Source of the DNA: Armatimonadota bacterium
GTDB lineage: Bacteria; Armatimonadota; UBA5829
Direction: 5' to 3'
Assembly (NCBI GenBank): GCA_039679645.1
Contig: JBDKUO010000053.1
Location: forward strand, 19,913-83,912
Length of the DNA: 64,000 nucleotides
Position numbers and translations under genes: made by a program. Below the pieces are notes generated by a model, which had not been told where the DNA came from, did no database searches, and saw only the letters and a list, made by a program, of their open reading frames with translations. This document shows positions 18,121 through 26,608 of the stretch, piece after piece (the first letter of the stretch is position 1; the number at the start of each line of letters is the position of its first letter).

Positions 18121-18555
18121 ATGAGCCTGATTATAAGAGAATGTGAGCCTGCTGATCTGCATGCTTTGCAGCATTTGTATGAGCAGTTGATGGATGACGG
18201 CACTTCATATGATGAACTGTGCCGCGGTTTTGAGACAATGCAAAAGTGTGCTGATTGCGCGGTATATGTGGCAGCGGATGACGGCAACGTAGTCGGCACT
18301 TTCGTGCTCTATCTTCTTCCTAATATGACCCATCACGGACGTATGGCGGCAGTGCTTGAGAATATCGTTGTCGACAGCGCATATCGGAGAAAGGGCGTTG
18401 GACGTGCCATGCTTGAGTATGCCAGGGAGCTTGCCGTCCAGAATGGCTGCTACAAGCTCTCTCTCACATCAAATGCAGCCCGGACAGGCGCACATTGTTT
18501 TTATGAAGAGTGTGGTATGATCAGGCACGGCATCAGTTTTCGCTACGTGCTGTAG
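18121..18555 (+). CDS. GNAT family N-acetyltransferase
   Basis: 144 residues from the ATG at 18121, preferred to the in-frame ATG at 18100 because AAGGA lies 8 bases before it and the protein then starts directly with the first GNAT strand (MSLIIRECEPADL). The acetyl-CoA-binding motif A is VVDSAYRRKGVGRAMLEYA, followed by the C-terminal N-G-C-Y-K-L-S-L-T-S strand. It transfers an acyl group to an unknown amine. The gene is convergent with queG, only 10 bases between the stops. Confidence 0.88.
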   Translation: MSLIIRECEPADLHALQHLYEQLMDDGTSYDELCRGFETMQKCADCAVYVAADDGNVVGTFVLYLLPNMTHHGRMAAVLENIVVDSAYRRKGVGRAMLEYARELAVQNGCYKLSLTSNAARTGAHCFYEECGMIRHGISFRYVL

Positions 18556-18565
18556 ATTTACCATC

Positions 18566-19522
18566 TCATTCGGGGTCAGGATTTCCGGATCCTGACCCGG
18601 CAATCTTTTGCAGTGACCACTTCGCATATTCACGCAGGATTGCGCTCTCGCCATCCAAGACTTTTTCCAGAGCCGATATAGACTCTTCGCATCCAAGATT
18701 TCCTGCGGCGATTATAGCATTACGCCTGATCCGAGTGCGCCCGATCCAGCCTATTGATGATCTCTTCACTCTCTCTCGGAAGTCTCTTGAACTCATGCTG
18801 ATTAGCGGAATCAGCTCAGGATTAGCTCTAGGAAACATATCTTCAGCGAATTCAGGGGCAGATGCCTTAACACCTGCATTATGCGGGCAGACCTCCTGAC
18901 ATCTGTCGCATCCGTAGATACTGTTGCCCATAGCCTTCCTGATCTCGACCGGTATTATCCCGCCCGACTGAGTGACCGCCGACAGACACCTGCCTCTGTC
19001 AATCACACCCGGCGCAATTATCGCTTTCATAGGACATGCGCGCATGCACTCATTACATGAATCGCAGAGGTCGGTCTCGCAGGGCTCAGTTGTGGGCAGC
19101 GTGATATCGGTCACTATCTCACCAAGTGCGGCGTAAGAGCCACAGCCCTCGACAAACACATTTGCATTCTTAGCCCGGCTGGCTATTCCACTTAGTAATG
19201 CCAGCTTTCTTTCCGGCAGTGGAGATGTGTCAACGCATATTTGTGTTTGTGCAGCGGGATGTTCAGTCTTTATTTGATCGACCAGATATGCAAGCTTGGT
19301 TCGCAGGACATCATGGTAGTCCGCACCTCGAGCGATCCGTGCCACCAACCCGCGAGGACCATCGTCTGAAACAGTCCTCTCCGGCGGCATATAGCATATA
19401 GCAGTAGTCACAACCGACTTGGCCCATGCAAAAGATGTATGTACCTCATCAATTGCCGAAGCCACTCCCAAAGCCGCCAGTCCAAGCCCGCTTACCGATT
19501 TGCGCAAATCATTTATCATCAC
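18566..19522 (-). CDS. queG: Epoxyqueuosine reductase
   Basis: 318 residues. The two-cluster ferredoxin part is clear: Cys153, 156, 159 and 163, then Cys179, and Cys205, 208 and 212 in CDRCQEVCPHN. The catalytic Asp98 sits in VDTSPLPER. A HEAT-like C-terminal tail follows. QueG uses cobalamin to reduce epoxyqueuosine to queuosine in tRNA. Two oddities: it is shorter at the N-terminus than most QueG (350-380 residues), with a stop codon just upstream, and the usual GWIGKN segment reads IASRAKN. The last ten codons (AGSGSGNPDPE) are encoded inside a palindrome. Either GTG at 19522 or ATG at 19519 may start it. Confidence 0.88.
   Translation of the reverse strand: MMINDLRKSVSGLGLAALGVASAIDEVHTSFAWAKSVVTTAICYMPPERTVSDDGPRGLVARIARGADYHDVLRTKLAYLVDQIKTEHPAAQTQICVDTSPLPERKLALLSGIASRAKNANVFVEGCGSYAALGEIVTDITLPTTEPCETDLCDSCNECMRACPMKAIIAPGVIDRGRCLSAVTQSGGIIPVEIRKAMGNSIYGCDRCQEVCPHNAGVKASAPEFAEDMFPRANPELIPLISMSSRDFRERVKRSSIGWIGRTRIRRNAIIAAGNLGCEESISALEKVLDGESAILREYAKWSLQKIAGSGSGNPDPE
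18571..18600. repeat. Palindrome forming the queG 3' end
   Basis: CGGGGTCAGGAT (18571-18582) pairs with ATCCTGACCCGG (18589-18600), one mismatch, loop TTCCGG. It lies inside the queG coding region just before its stop, and downstream of the convergent GNAT stop. The TCCG loop is shared with other hairpins of the window. Confidence 0.65.
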
Positions 19523-19711
19523 ACAACTATAATATCAAATTTTATCTACAGGAGGGGCTGCCTGTCACGGCGAATTACTAACTAAGTAAATCACGGTTAA
19601 CGATTTGCTCTCCCATTTTCCTAGTGTCCGAAGGGACACTTCGTGTTTTTGTGGCCGTGACTTCAGTCGCATGGTGCTCAGCATATTGGAATTGAGGAAT
19701 CGGGTAGTTAT

Positions 19712-20872
19712 ATGCGCAAAACAAGACAAAGCCCGGAGGTCGTGGCGCTCAAGGTAATCTGGCCGGCCCTGCTCTTTGCAGTGGTATGGCTGCAGTTTGC
19801 CGAAACTCGCCGACATCTGCCCGTAGACAGCCGATATGGCTATATCCTCCTGGGACTGATCGCAGCAATGATGATCTACCGCGCCAAGATCGCTCTGGCG
19901 CGTCCCAATGCTCGCGTGCTCCGATACATGCCCATATTAGACGCAGTTCTTCTCGCCCTCACGATTCGATGCACCGGAGGGGTCAAGAGCGAGTTATGGC
20001 TCTTTTACTATTTCATGCTTATCGCCGGAGCTATGGACCCGCGCATCGGCACTATCGAGCTTATCGCTCCACTTGTTTTGATCTCATATATAGGCGCTAC
20101 CATCCCTCGATTCAGCGCCTGGGATTGGCAGATAATCGAGATTGTAGGCATCAGGCTTCTGTTCTTGTTTTTGGCTAGCCTGCTCACCAGACAGATATCT
20201 ATAGCCAGGGGCAGGCTATCGGATGAGATATCCAGCCTCAACGAACAGCTCACACTTTCGCAGGAGCGAAACCGTATCGCGCGTGAGATTCACGACGGTG
20301 TCGGCCATTCTCTAGTCAACTGCATTCTGACACTGGAACTGTGCGAGAGACTGGTCCGCAAGGACCCCGAGGAGGCCGGCAAGATTATTTCTCAAGAGAT
20401 GGAGGACCTGCGCTCAGCGCTGGATGAGATGCGCGATTACGTTCATCATCTGCGCCCCGCTGAGATAGAAAACGAGCCTCTGAGCAAGCTCATTCGGAAG
20501 TATATAACCCGTTTTGCCGACCGCACAGGTCTTACGGCCAACATAAAAGAAGCAGGCAGTATAGACCTTGCGCCATCGTCTCGGCTGGTGCTCTTGCGGA
20601 TCATACAGGAGGCTCTCACCAACTCGGTCAAGCATTCAGACGCTACACGGGTGGATGTAAACCTGGCGCGGACGGGCGATGGCGGGGTTCACTGCGTAAT
20701 TTCAGATGACGGCTGCGGTTTCGATGAGAAAGCAGTGCTGGATGACCCGGCAAGCCGCCAGGGTTTTGGCCTGAGGACCATGAAAGACCGCGCAGCGAGT
20801 GTGCGCGGCGACGTCCAGATAGAATCCGAACCAGGCGAGGGGACGCGCATCAGCGTATACGTGCCGGGATAG
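19712..20872 (+). CDS. Membrane sensor histidine kinase of the NarL/DesK type
   Basis: 386 residues. About five or six N-terminal membrane helices (13-160) and no large extracytoplasmic domain, so it probably senses something in or at the membrane. A short coiled coil leads into a HisKA_3 domain with phospho-acceptor His194 in REIHDGVGHS. The HATPase domain follows (IIQEALTNSVKHSDA, SDDGCGFD, GFGLRTMKDRAASVRG, GEGTRISVYVP). The usual LuxR-type response regulator gene is not adjacent, so its partner is elsewhere. The ribosome binding site is weak. A hairpin GTGTCC/GGACAC lies at about 19624-19638 upstream. Confidence 0.9.
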   Translation: MRKTRQSPEVVALKVIWPALLFAVVWLQFAETRRHLPVDSRYGYILLGLIAAMMIYRAKIALARPNARVLRYMPILDAVLLALTIRCTGGVKSELWLFYYFMLIAGAMDPRIGTIELIAPLVLISYIGATIPRFSAWDWQIIEIVGIRLLFLFLASLLTRQISIARGRLSDEISSLNEQLTLSQERNRIAREIHDGVGHSLVNCILTLELCERLVRKDPEEAGKIISQEMEDLRSALDEMRDYVHHLRPAEIENEPLSKLIRKYITRFADRTGLTANIKEAGSIDLAPSSRLVLLRIIQEALTNSVKHSDATRVDVNLARTGDGGVHCVISDDGCGFDEKAVLDDPASRQGFGLRTMKDRAASVRGDVQIESEPGEGTRISVYVPG

Positions 20873-21227
20873 AGAGCGATAACCGTAATAGATTATTGTT
20901 CGGATGCGATATCTGATCGCGTCCGAAACAAAAATCCCGCAATTTCGATTGCGAAAACAGACTGCGGAACCGCGAATGATTTTGACTTAGTCATTCCGAG
21001 CCCCTAGTAGGGGTTGCCTACTTGTTTCGATTAGAAAAACATCTGTATGCGAACCGTTTGTTTGTCATTCGCACATAGTTTTCTTTGGAGCTATAATCCG
21101 AATTGCAGTTCAATTTTATTAATGTAGCTGCAATTCGGATTAGTCGAGGAATCTGCTGTTTAGTCCCCGAAGGGGACTTCGTATGTTTGTTGCCGCGAAT
21201 ATATTAGCAGGACGGCAGGAGATTTCG
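20873..21227. other. Gene-free 355-bp stretch rich in hairpins
   Basis: No credible gene. It holds palindrome copy A (20899-20927) and a second hairpin with loop TTCG (CGCAAT/ATTGCG, 20938-20953). It also has CCCCTAGTAGGGG near 21001 and GTCCCCGAAGGGGAC near 21161. The last is followed by cttcgtatgttt, closely matching the hairpin and flank upstream of the kinase gene (19624-19650) with a changed but still paired stem. Confidence 0.6.
20899..20927. repeat. Dispersed palindrome, copy A
   Basis: Arms TTCGGATGCGAT and ATCGCGTCCGAA (12 bases each, one G-T pair), loop ATCTG. A member of the family of seven whose arms differ but stay paired. Confidence 0.8.
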
Positions 21228-22322
21228 ATGATATCAGACAATCTATGCACACCATATAAAACAGGCAGGCTGGTAGTCGAGCCGTCTCTCGTTCCGGGCA
21301 GATTCGACAGCCACTTCGTTGACGCGCCGTATGTCTTCAAATGGGGCGATAAATACTATATGACATTTATCGGCTGGGACTCAATCGGCTACAGGACCGG
21401 CCTTGCCACCAGCTACGATCTTCTCAACTGGACAAACGAGGGCATGATAATCGACCGTGGCCCTGCCGGTTCGCCAACAGAGTATAACGTCGCTCTTACG
21501 TGGATATTGCGTGACAATGATCTGTTTGGTGACGGCAGTCTGAGGCAGGTCGAGGGCAGGTTCCTGGGCACATATCATGCCTATCCTAATCCGGGTATGG
21601 AGGAAGGCTCGGCCTCTATCGGTCTTTGCTGGAGCGATGACCTGCGAAACTGGCAGCTCGACGATCCGTTTCTTCATTGCGATGATCCTGATGCGGGTGA
21701 TTGGGAGAGAGGCGGGCTGTATAAGTCGTGCATCCTCGAACATGACGGCGTCTATTATATGTTTTACAATGCCAAGCAGCGTATTCAACATCCATGGAAT
21801 GAGCAGACAGGTCTGGTCACTTCACCAGACTTGAAGCGCTGGACAAGAGCAGCAAATCACCCGGTGCTCGCCAACGGTGGCCCAGGTTCACCCGATGAGA
21901 TATTTGCATCTGACCCCTGTGTGCTAAGGATGGAAGACAAGTGGGTTATGTTCTATTTCGGTCTGGCCTCAGATGGTCATGCCCGCGAGTGCGCTGCTCT
22001 TTCAGACGATCTTATTCATTGGGAGAAAATCGATAAGCCGATGATCGATATCGGATCGCCGGGTGAGATAGATTCAACTCATGCCCACAAACCTTCTGTT
22101 ATCTCGCGTAATGGTGTGCTAATCGATGTCGGCTTACCGGGTGAGGTAGACTCGACACATGCAGCCAAACCATCGATGGTTTCCTGCGATGGCGTGCTAT
22201 ATCACTTCTACTGCGCCACCGCACCGGCTGAAGAGGGTTCCATGGGTGAGATAGACTACCCTGAGCGCAGAGGAATAGCCTTGGCGACTTCAGTAGTGGT
22301 TTCGCCTATACCGTCCGACTGA
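21228..22322 (+). CDS. Five-bladed beta-propeller glycosidase-like protein (GH43/GH130-like)
   Basis: 364 residues from the ATG at 21228, chosen because AGGAG at 21217-21221 lies 6 bases upstream. An in-frame ATG at 21183 would read out of a hairpin. Blade repeats carry the motif W/D-G-x-Y-Y-M-x-F-x (KWGDKYYMTFIGWD, HDGVYYMFYNAKQ, MEDKWVMFYFGLA, CDGVLYHFYCATA) and S-x-D-L-x-x-W (SYDLLNWT, SDDLRNWQ, SPDLKRWT, SDDLIHWE). Family 43, 68 and 130 enzymes act on beta-linked pentoses, fructans or mannosides, and the exact substrate is not evident. No signal peptide. A 26-residue segment near 273-324 is tandemly duplicated. Its 3' end overlaps the convergent UROD-like gene by 33 bases. Confidence 0.78.
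   Translation: MISDNLCTPYKTGRLVVEPSLVPGRFDSHFVDAPYVFKWGDKYYMTFIGWDSIGYRTGLATSYDLLNWTNEGMIIDRGPAGSPTEYNVALTWILRDNDLFGDGSLRQVEGRFLGTYHAYPNPGMEEGSASIGLCWSDDLRNWQLDDPFLHCDDPDAGDWERGGLYKSCILEHDGVYYMFYNAKQRIQHPWNEQTGLVTSPDLKRWTRAANHPVLANGGPGSPDEIFASDPCVLRMEDKWVMFYFGLASDGHARECAALSDDLIHWEKIDKPMIDIGSPGEIDSTHAHKPSVISRNGVLIDVGLPGEVDSTHAAKPSMVSCDGVLYHFYCATAPAEEGSMGEIDYPERRGIALATSVVVSPIPSD
22044..22199 (+). repeat. In-frame 78-bp tandem duplication in the propeller gene
   Basis: Unit 1 (22044-22121) and unit 2 (22122-22199) encode 26 residues each, 18 identical, both running from ID(I/V)G-P-G-E to NGVL/DGVL. It adds an extra strand pair inside the last blade. Confidence 0.8.
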
Positions 22323-23366
22323 TTGAGCGGTTTCGTACATTGCAACCACATTATCCGTTGGCGAGTTATCCTGTAATGCGTGAGTCGGAGCGAAGCAATA
22401 GTCTCCTCCCGGCATCATAATTTCCAGTGTGTGTTTGCAATTATCTACAACATCCTCAACGCTTCCATAAGCCACCGGTCCTGCAGTGCTGATGCAGCCA
22501 TGGAATGCAAGTCGAGAGCCGAATTTCTCTTTCAGATACTCGGGAGCCATATTCGCGGCCTCCGGCTGAAGTGTATCGACGACATCCACTCCCATCTCGA
22601 TAAAGTCTTCAAAAGCCCAACTGCTCGATCCGCAGCTGTGCAACATCACTTTTGCCCCATATGCCTTCGCCACATCGATAAACGGCTGGTGGCGCGGGCG
22701 AATGTGTTTGCGAAACAGCTCCAGGCTGATAAGTTGCGAGTTTTGTGTTCCGAGATCATCGCCCAGATAAATCATATCTATGTCGCCTTCGGCTGCCTCA
22801 AACGATCTACGGATTATCTCGAGATATATCTCTAATCTCCTGTCGGTATATAGAAGACCGGCCTCATCGTCTGTCATAAGGTCGACCAGAGTCTGTTCCA
22901 TAGTCCGGATCATACCTGTGGAGTTGATTACGTCAGGGTGGTAACTCAATGTTACACACTTGCCTTGATGCTGTCCGCAAGCATCACGGATATACGAGTA
23001 ATCGAAGTCGTCCGGCGAGGGCATCGGCCATTTCGCCACCTCTTCGACAGACGCATATTGCAGAGGGAAATCGCAGTAGTCCCAGTATCCGCCGCTCTCG
23101 TGTTCTATCCACTTCGTGCGGATACCCAGACATGGATCGACTCTGCGCCCAGGCACTTCAGGATGCAGACGCGGCCCGATGTATGGTGCGCTCAGATATC
23201 GGAAATCCACGCTGAGCGCTTGCAATAGACCCTCTGTGTCATCTATTGAAAGGTTGAAGTGCTCTTTGAGTCTGCTGTCGATACCCGCATTCGCCAAGTA
23301 GTCAATTGGGACTCTGTCAGGCTCATTATGAGCTATTGCCATAAGTACACGTTCTTTTGAAGTCAT
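22290..23366 (-). CDS. Uroporphyrinogen decarboxylase-like protein (MtaA/CmuA superfamily)
   Basis: 358 residues of the UROD-like TIM-barrel superfamily: N-terminal TSKERVLMAIAHNEPDRVPIDY, middle IYLGDDLGTQNS, then MLHSCGSSSWAFEDFIEMGVDVVDTLQPEAANM. The HSCG motif is the zinc-type site of corrinoid methyltransferases (MtaA, CmuA) rather than true haem-pathway HemE. Many such genes sit among sugar-degradation genes in environmental bacteria with unknown chemistry, as here. Its 3' end overlaps the convergent glycosidase gene by 33 bases, and its start lies 10 bases after the stop of the GHL10 gene, which is transcribed in the same direction. Confidence 0.82.
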   Translation of the reverse strand: MTSKERVLMAIAHNEPDRVPIDYLANAGIDSRLKEHFNLSIDDTEGLLQALSVDFRYLSAPYIGPRLHPEVPGRRVDPCLGIRTKWIEHESGGYWDYCDFPLQYASVEEVAKWPMPSPDDFDYSYIRDACGQHQGKCVTLSYHPDVINSTGMIRTMEQTLVDLMTDDEAGLLYTDRRLEIYLEIIRRSFEAAEGDIDMIYLGDDLGTQNSQLISLELFRKHIRPRHQPFIDVAKAYGAKVMLHSCGSSSWAFEDFIEMGVDVVDTLQPEAANMAPEYLKEKFGSRLAFHGCISTAGPVAYGSVEDVVDNCKHTLEIMMPGGDYCFAPTHALQDNSPTDNVVAMYETAQSVGRYRRNHY

Positions 23367-23376
23367 AACCGATCCC

Positions 23377-25275
23377 TTAGTTAAATACTATGGTTCCGAA
23401 CCTGTCAGGGCTGTGAAAAGTGCCGTAGGGCACGGCCCATGTAAGGTATTCCATTGCGCCTGACGTTGTGCGATTTCGAGTAAGGTTAAGCGCCCACTTT
23501 GTGCCCGTAACCGGAGTGCTCACTTCAAAGGTCTTGAATGGTATAACCATTTCCACGCTATATCCGTCAGCGCTGGTTTGCGCGGCTGATTTCCATTCAC
23601 CATTCCAGCCCGGGTTAAAGACCTTCTGGTCGAACTGCGTTCCCAGAGTATTTGTCGAGAGGTGATAATACGTGCGCTTCTCGTTTGTCGGGTCGACGAA
23701 TACTTCCACCGAGTCATCATAAAATGTTGGGCTGTCGCGTTTGGTCACAGCCGCCTGGAGCTTGTCGATCAGCGGTTCGGCTGCCTGGAATGCTACGTAG
23801 AGATTATCGTTATCATATGTCAGCATAGCGGCCGTCTCGACTGGCGCACAATTGCCTTCATTTGTGTAATCGAGCCTGACCTTTGCCGCATTGCCCCATG
23901 CGCCATCATCGAGTTTGCCGTCTATAGTCACCGGCTTATCCGTCCTTGGGATATCGACAGTCGGCAGAGAGATGACATTTGCAGGTATCTTCAATGGCGG
24001 GTCAGTCGGCGATATATAGGGCTTATATCTCTTTATGTAATCCGCATAGTTTGCCAGAGCAGACGCGCGCGACGAGTAATACTGCCTCAGCGCATAGTCT
24101 TTTGTGTTTGCAGCTAAATTGCACAGCAGCGCGCACTTTCCTGACGGGTCTCTAAAGGGCAGCGCCGCCGGTGATTTATACGCGCCCTGCCCAAGAGCTG
24201 AGGCGAGAGCGTCAGTATAATATGACGATGCAAACAGAGACTCGCCGCCCGCCATGAGCTGCCGAGCAATTCCGATCTGGCCAATGCTTTGCTCGGGCTT
24301 GTCCTTTTGCATGTGCAGCCCAATCCCCGGCGCAACGAGTGTTCTGTATCCGACCGCGCCCATCTGATCCGTCACCAACTGAGTAAAGGTGGTGTCATTT
24401 GTCGTGTAAGCCATTGGCGTAATGAAATCTACCCATCCGTTGTCTGCCCAGTTCTGCCAGTTCTGCATCAGGTTAAGCCTGGCTGTCACCGGATCGGAAC
24501 CGACTGCAGCAGATATCTTTACATGCGGCTTCAAGGCCCGCGTTTGCATGGCGATTCTCTGGACGTATGAGTTGACCTGCCTCTCTCTGAACTTGTTCCA
24601 GAGGATTTGATTTGTTGATAGCCGATCGATACTGATCGGGTCTATCCCGTATTGTTGCTCAAACGCACATCTTGCCGTAGGGTTGTATCCGTATGGAGTA
24701 GGGGACTGCACCTCGTAGCGTATATAGTCCAGATGCAGCCCGTCGATGTCATACTTCGTGACCAGCTCGGCAAAAAGGCCGGCAAGAAAGTCTCTTGCGG
24801 CGGGGATATCCGGGCTGATCCACAGGCCTCCGTTAGCTGAAAGCTCCTCACTGTATTTGCTGAGCATCACCCAGTCCGGGTGAGCCGTGAGGATCGCGCC
24901 CCTGTCCTTGGTATAGCCTGCGCGAAAGACCCATACCCAGGGGTGGACCTCCATCCCAAGCCTGTGAGCCTCTTCAATCATAGGCGGCAGCGGGTCAACT
25001 GCATTTGCAAAACGCGGGTCGCGCGCCAGCAGTTTTGTAGGGTACGCCGCATAGCCCCTGGCTATCACTTCAGGAAAGAGAACATTTATATTTGCCTTAT
25101 GATATGTCCGCACAAGCTCTCTTATGCCCGAATCAGTCTTGGGTATGGCATCAGCATTGACCCAAATCCCTCTAATCTCAACTGCCGGGTCTATACACTT
25201 ATAATCAGCCGCCTCTGATGCCCATACGGTGAACGGTATAATTGCGATCAGAGCAGATATAATCCATTTGAACAT
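23377..25275 (-). CDS. Secreted GHL10-type (DUF187) glycosyl hydrolase with CBM9-like domain
   Basis: 632 residues with a signal peptide (1-19, cleavage near VWASEA). A GHL10 TIM barrel covers about 30-330 (EIRGIWVNADAIPKTDSGI, EVHPWVWVFRAGY, DIDGLHLDYIRYE, DFITPMAYT). A C-terminal CBM9-like sandwich covers about 445-632 (DKPVTIDGKLDDGAWGNAAKV, YDDSVEVFVDPTN, SAAQTSADGYSVEMVIPF). Family members act on cell-wall-like or extracellular polysaccharides. It is exported to the periplasm or surface. It is followed on the same strand by the UROD-like gene. Confidence 0.86.
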   Translation of the reverse strand: MFKWIISALIAIIPFTVWASEAADYKCIDPAVEIRGIWVNADAIPKTDSGIRELVRTYHKANINVLFPEVIARGYAAYPTKLLARDPRFANAVDPLPPMIEEAHRLGMEVHPWVWVFRAGYTKDRGAILTAHPDWVMLSKYSEELSANGGLWISPDIPAARDFLAGLFAELVTKYDIDGLHLDYIRYEVQSPTPYGYNPTARCAFEQQYGIDPISIDRLSTNQILWNKFRERQVNSYVQRIAMQTRALKPHVKISAAVGSDPVTARLNLMQNWQNWADNGWVDFITPMAYTTNDTTFTQLVTDQMGAVGYRTLVAPGIGLHMQKDKPEQSIGQIGIARQLMAGGESLFASSYYTDALASALGQGAYKSPAALPFRDPSGKCALLCNLAANTKDYALRQYYSSRASALANYADYIKRYKPYISPTDPPLKIPANVISLPTVDIPRTDKPVTIDGKLDDGAWGNAAKVRLDYTNEGNCAPVETAAMLTYDNDNLYVAFQAAEPLIDKLQAAVTKRDSPTFYDDSVEVFVDPTNEKRTYYHLSTNTLGTQFDQKVFNPGWNGEWKSAAQTSADGYSVEMVIPFKTFEVSTPVTGTKWALNLTRNRTTSGAMEYLTWAVPYGTFHSPDRFGTIVFN

Positions 25276-25401
25276 AACATAACCTCCGTGCTTGCAGCCA
25301 ATATATCAACATTGAGTCGAGTAGTCAATGAGTCTGGAGGCACATATTATACTGGAGATTCCGGGTTGTCAAGCTGCTTTTGCCGTGATATCATAGTCCC
25401 G

Positions 25402-25501
25402 TAAACCGCTGGGGGTGCTGGTAGAGCAGCTGAGAGAAGCGGCGTAATGACGCTTCATCCCTTTGAACCTGATCCGGGTAATGCCGGCGTAGGAAACGCG
25501 G
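25402..25501 (+). ncRNA. TPP riboswitch (THI element)
   Basis: The thiamine pyrophosphate aptamer core is readable: GGGGGTGCTGG, then GCTGAGAG, CATCCCTTTGAACCTGATC, and CGGGTAATGCCGGCGTAGGAAA. These match the conserved pyrimidine- and pyrophosphate-sensor helices of the THI element (Rfam RF00059). It lies about 105 bases before the thi4 start codon. A short hairpin GCGCG-TAAT-CGCGC (near 25530-25545) could be part of the expression platform. TPP binding should lower thi4 expression. Confidence 0.95.
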
Positions 25502-25606
25502 AAGTCTCCTTTGGAAGACCTCACGTTAGCGCGTAATCGCGCATGCTCACCTTCTGCCGCCCAAGTATATCATCCGTCGTTTGACGGACCATTGGGGGTA
25601 ACTCAA

Positions 25607-26389
25607 ATGATCGAAAACATCTCAGACCTGGAAGTATCGCGGCTGATTATGCGCGACTACTTCGCCATGCTCGAAGACTCTCTCGAGTCAGACGTGATAA
25701 TAGTCGGCGGCGGGCCGAGCGGCCTTGTAGCGGCCTATACGCTTGCCGAGCAGGGCAAGAAAGTCACCATTATGGAGAAGCGCCTCTCGCCGGGCGGCGG
25801 AATCTGGGGAGGCGGTAAAGGTTTCAACAGAGTCATTCTCGAACCGGACGTGCGTGACATTCTCCGTGAAATCGACGTTGAAGCAAAAGAACATGACGGC
25901 TACCTGGTGGTCTCATCAGTCCTGCTCGCTTCAGCTCTCATTAAGAAGGCCATCGAGAGCGGCGTAACGCTTCTCAATCTTTTTACGATAGAGGATGTCT
26001 ACTTTGATGAGGACCGTGCTCTGGCGGGGGTCGTCGCAAATGATACGGGGTATAAGATGATGAATCTTCCCGTCGATCCCCTCACCTTTAGGAGCAAGCT
26101 CGTGATGGACAGCACTGGGCACGAAGCGATTGTGCTCAATTTCCTAGCCAAGCGGGGAATAGTCCAGATCAAGGGTGAGGACACAATGAACGCTCAGATG
26201 GGCGAAAACGGCGTCGTCGATGGCACGCGTGAAGTTTATCCAGGCTTGATTATCACAGGCATGGCCTGCGCGCAGTTCTTCGGCACATCCCGAATGGGCC
26301 CGATCTTCGGCGGCATGCTGCTCTCTGGTAAGAAAGCAGCGGATATCGCTATGAAGAAACTTGCCGGTGAGGGAGTAGGTGTGAATTAG
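25607..26389 (+). CDS. thi4: Archaeal-type Thi4 thiazole synthase, non-cysteine form
   Basis: 260 residues from the ATG at 25607 (GGGGG 9 bases upstream). A frame upstream exists only inside the riboswitch region. FAD/NAD-type dinucleotide fold VIIVGGGPSGLVAAYTLAEQG (30-50), then EKRLSPGGGIWGGG, DSTGHEA (168-174) and C-terminal GMACAQFFGTSRMGPIFGGMLLSGKKAA. It builds the thiazole moiety of thiamine from NAD and glycine. In eukaryotic suicide Thi4 a Cys precedes M-D-P-N and donates the sulfur. Here the matching position reads Pro155 before Val-Asp-Pro, so sulfide would be the sulfur source. Controlled by the TPP riboswitch just upstream. Confidence 0.93.
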   Translation: MIENISDLEVSRLIMRDYFAMLEDSLESDVIIVGGGPSGLVAAYTLAEQGKKVTIMEKRLSPGGGIWGGGKGFNRVILEPDVRDILREIDVEAKEHDGYLVVSSVLLASALIKKAIESGVTLLNLFTIEDVYFDEDRALAGVVANDTGYKMMNLPVDPLTFRSKLVMDSTGHEAIVLNFLAKRGIVQIKGEDTMNAQMGENGVVDGTREVYPGLIITGMACAQFFGTSRMGPIFGGMLLSGKKAADIAMKKLAGEGVGVN

Positions 26390-26405
26390 TTACCGTCTCT
26401 AAAAA

Positions 26406-26434
26406 TTGACATTCGCCCTCTGCTGTGCTAGCAT
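26406..26434 (+). promoter_or_regulatory. Sigma-70-type promoter of the lipoamide dehydrogenase gene
   Basis: TTGACA (26406-26411), 17-base spacer, TAGCAT (26429-26434). Just inside the expected transcript, CCCTCTGCTGT (from about 26416) is nearly complementary to ACAGCAGGGGG (26455-26465). Transcription is expected to start near 26441, which would leave the left arm as DNA only. Confidence 0.6.
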
Positions 26435-26608
26435 AAATCGACTTTTTCATGCGTACAGCAGGGGGTTGTTTTGGTTAATAATATGTCCCGCACAGAATCG
26501 CTTGTGCTCCCCAAACTGAGTGATCTTTCTTCGCTCCTGTCGGATAAATCCACATTCGAGGGAACCGACCCATCCGGTATGGTCTTTCCCGGTATTAAGG
26601 AACAACTT

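Noticed and set aside
25511..25606. N-terminal extension of Thi4 from a TTG
   Set aside because: It reads through the riboswitch expression platform. The ATG at 25607 has a GGGGG ribosome site and gives family length.
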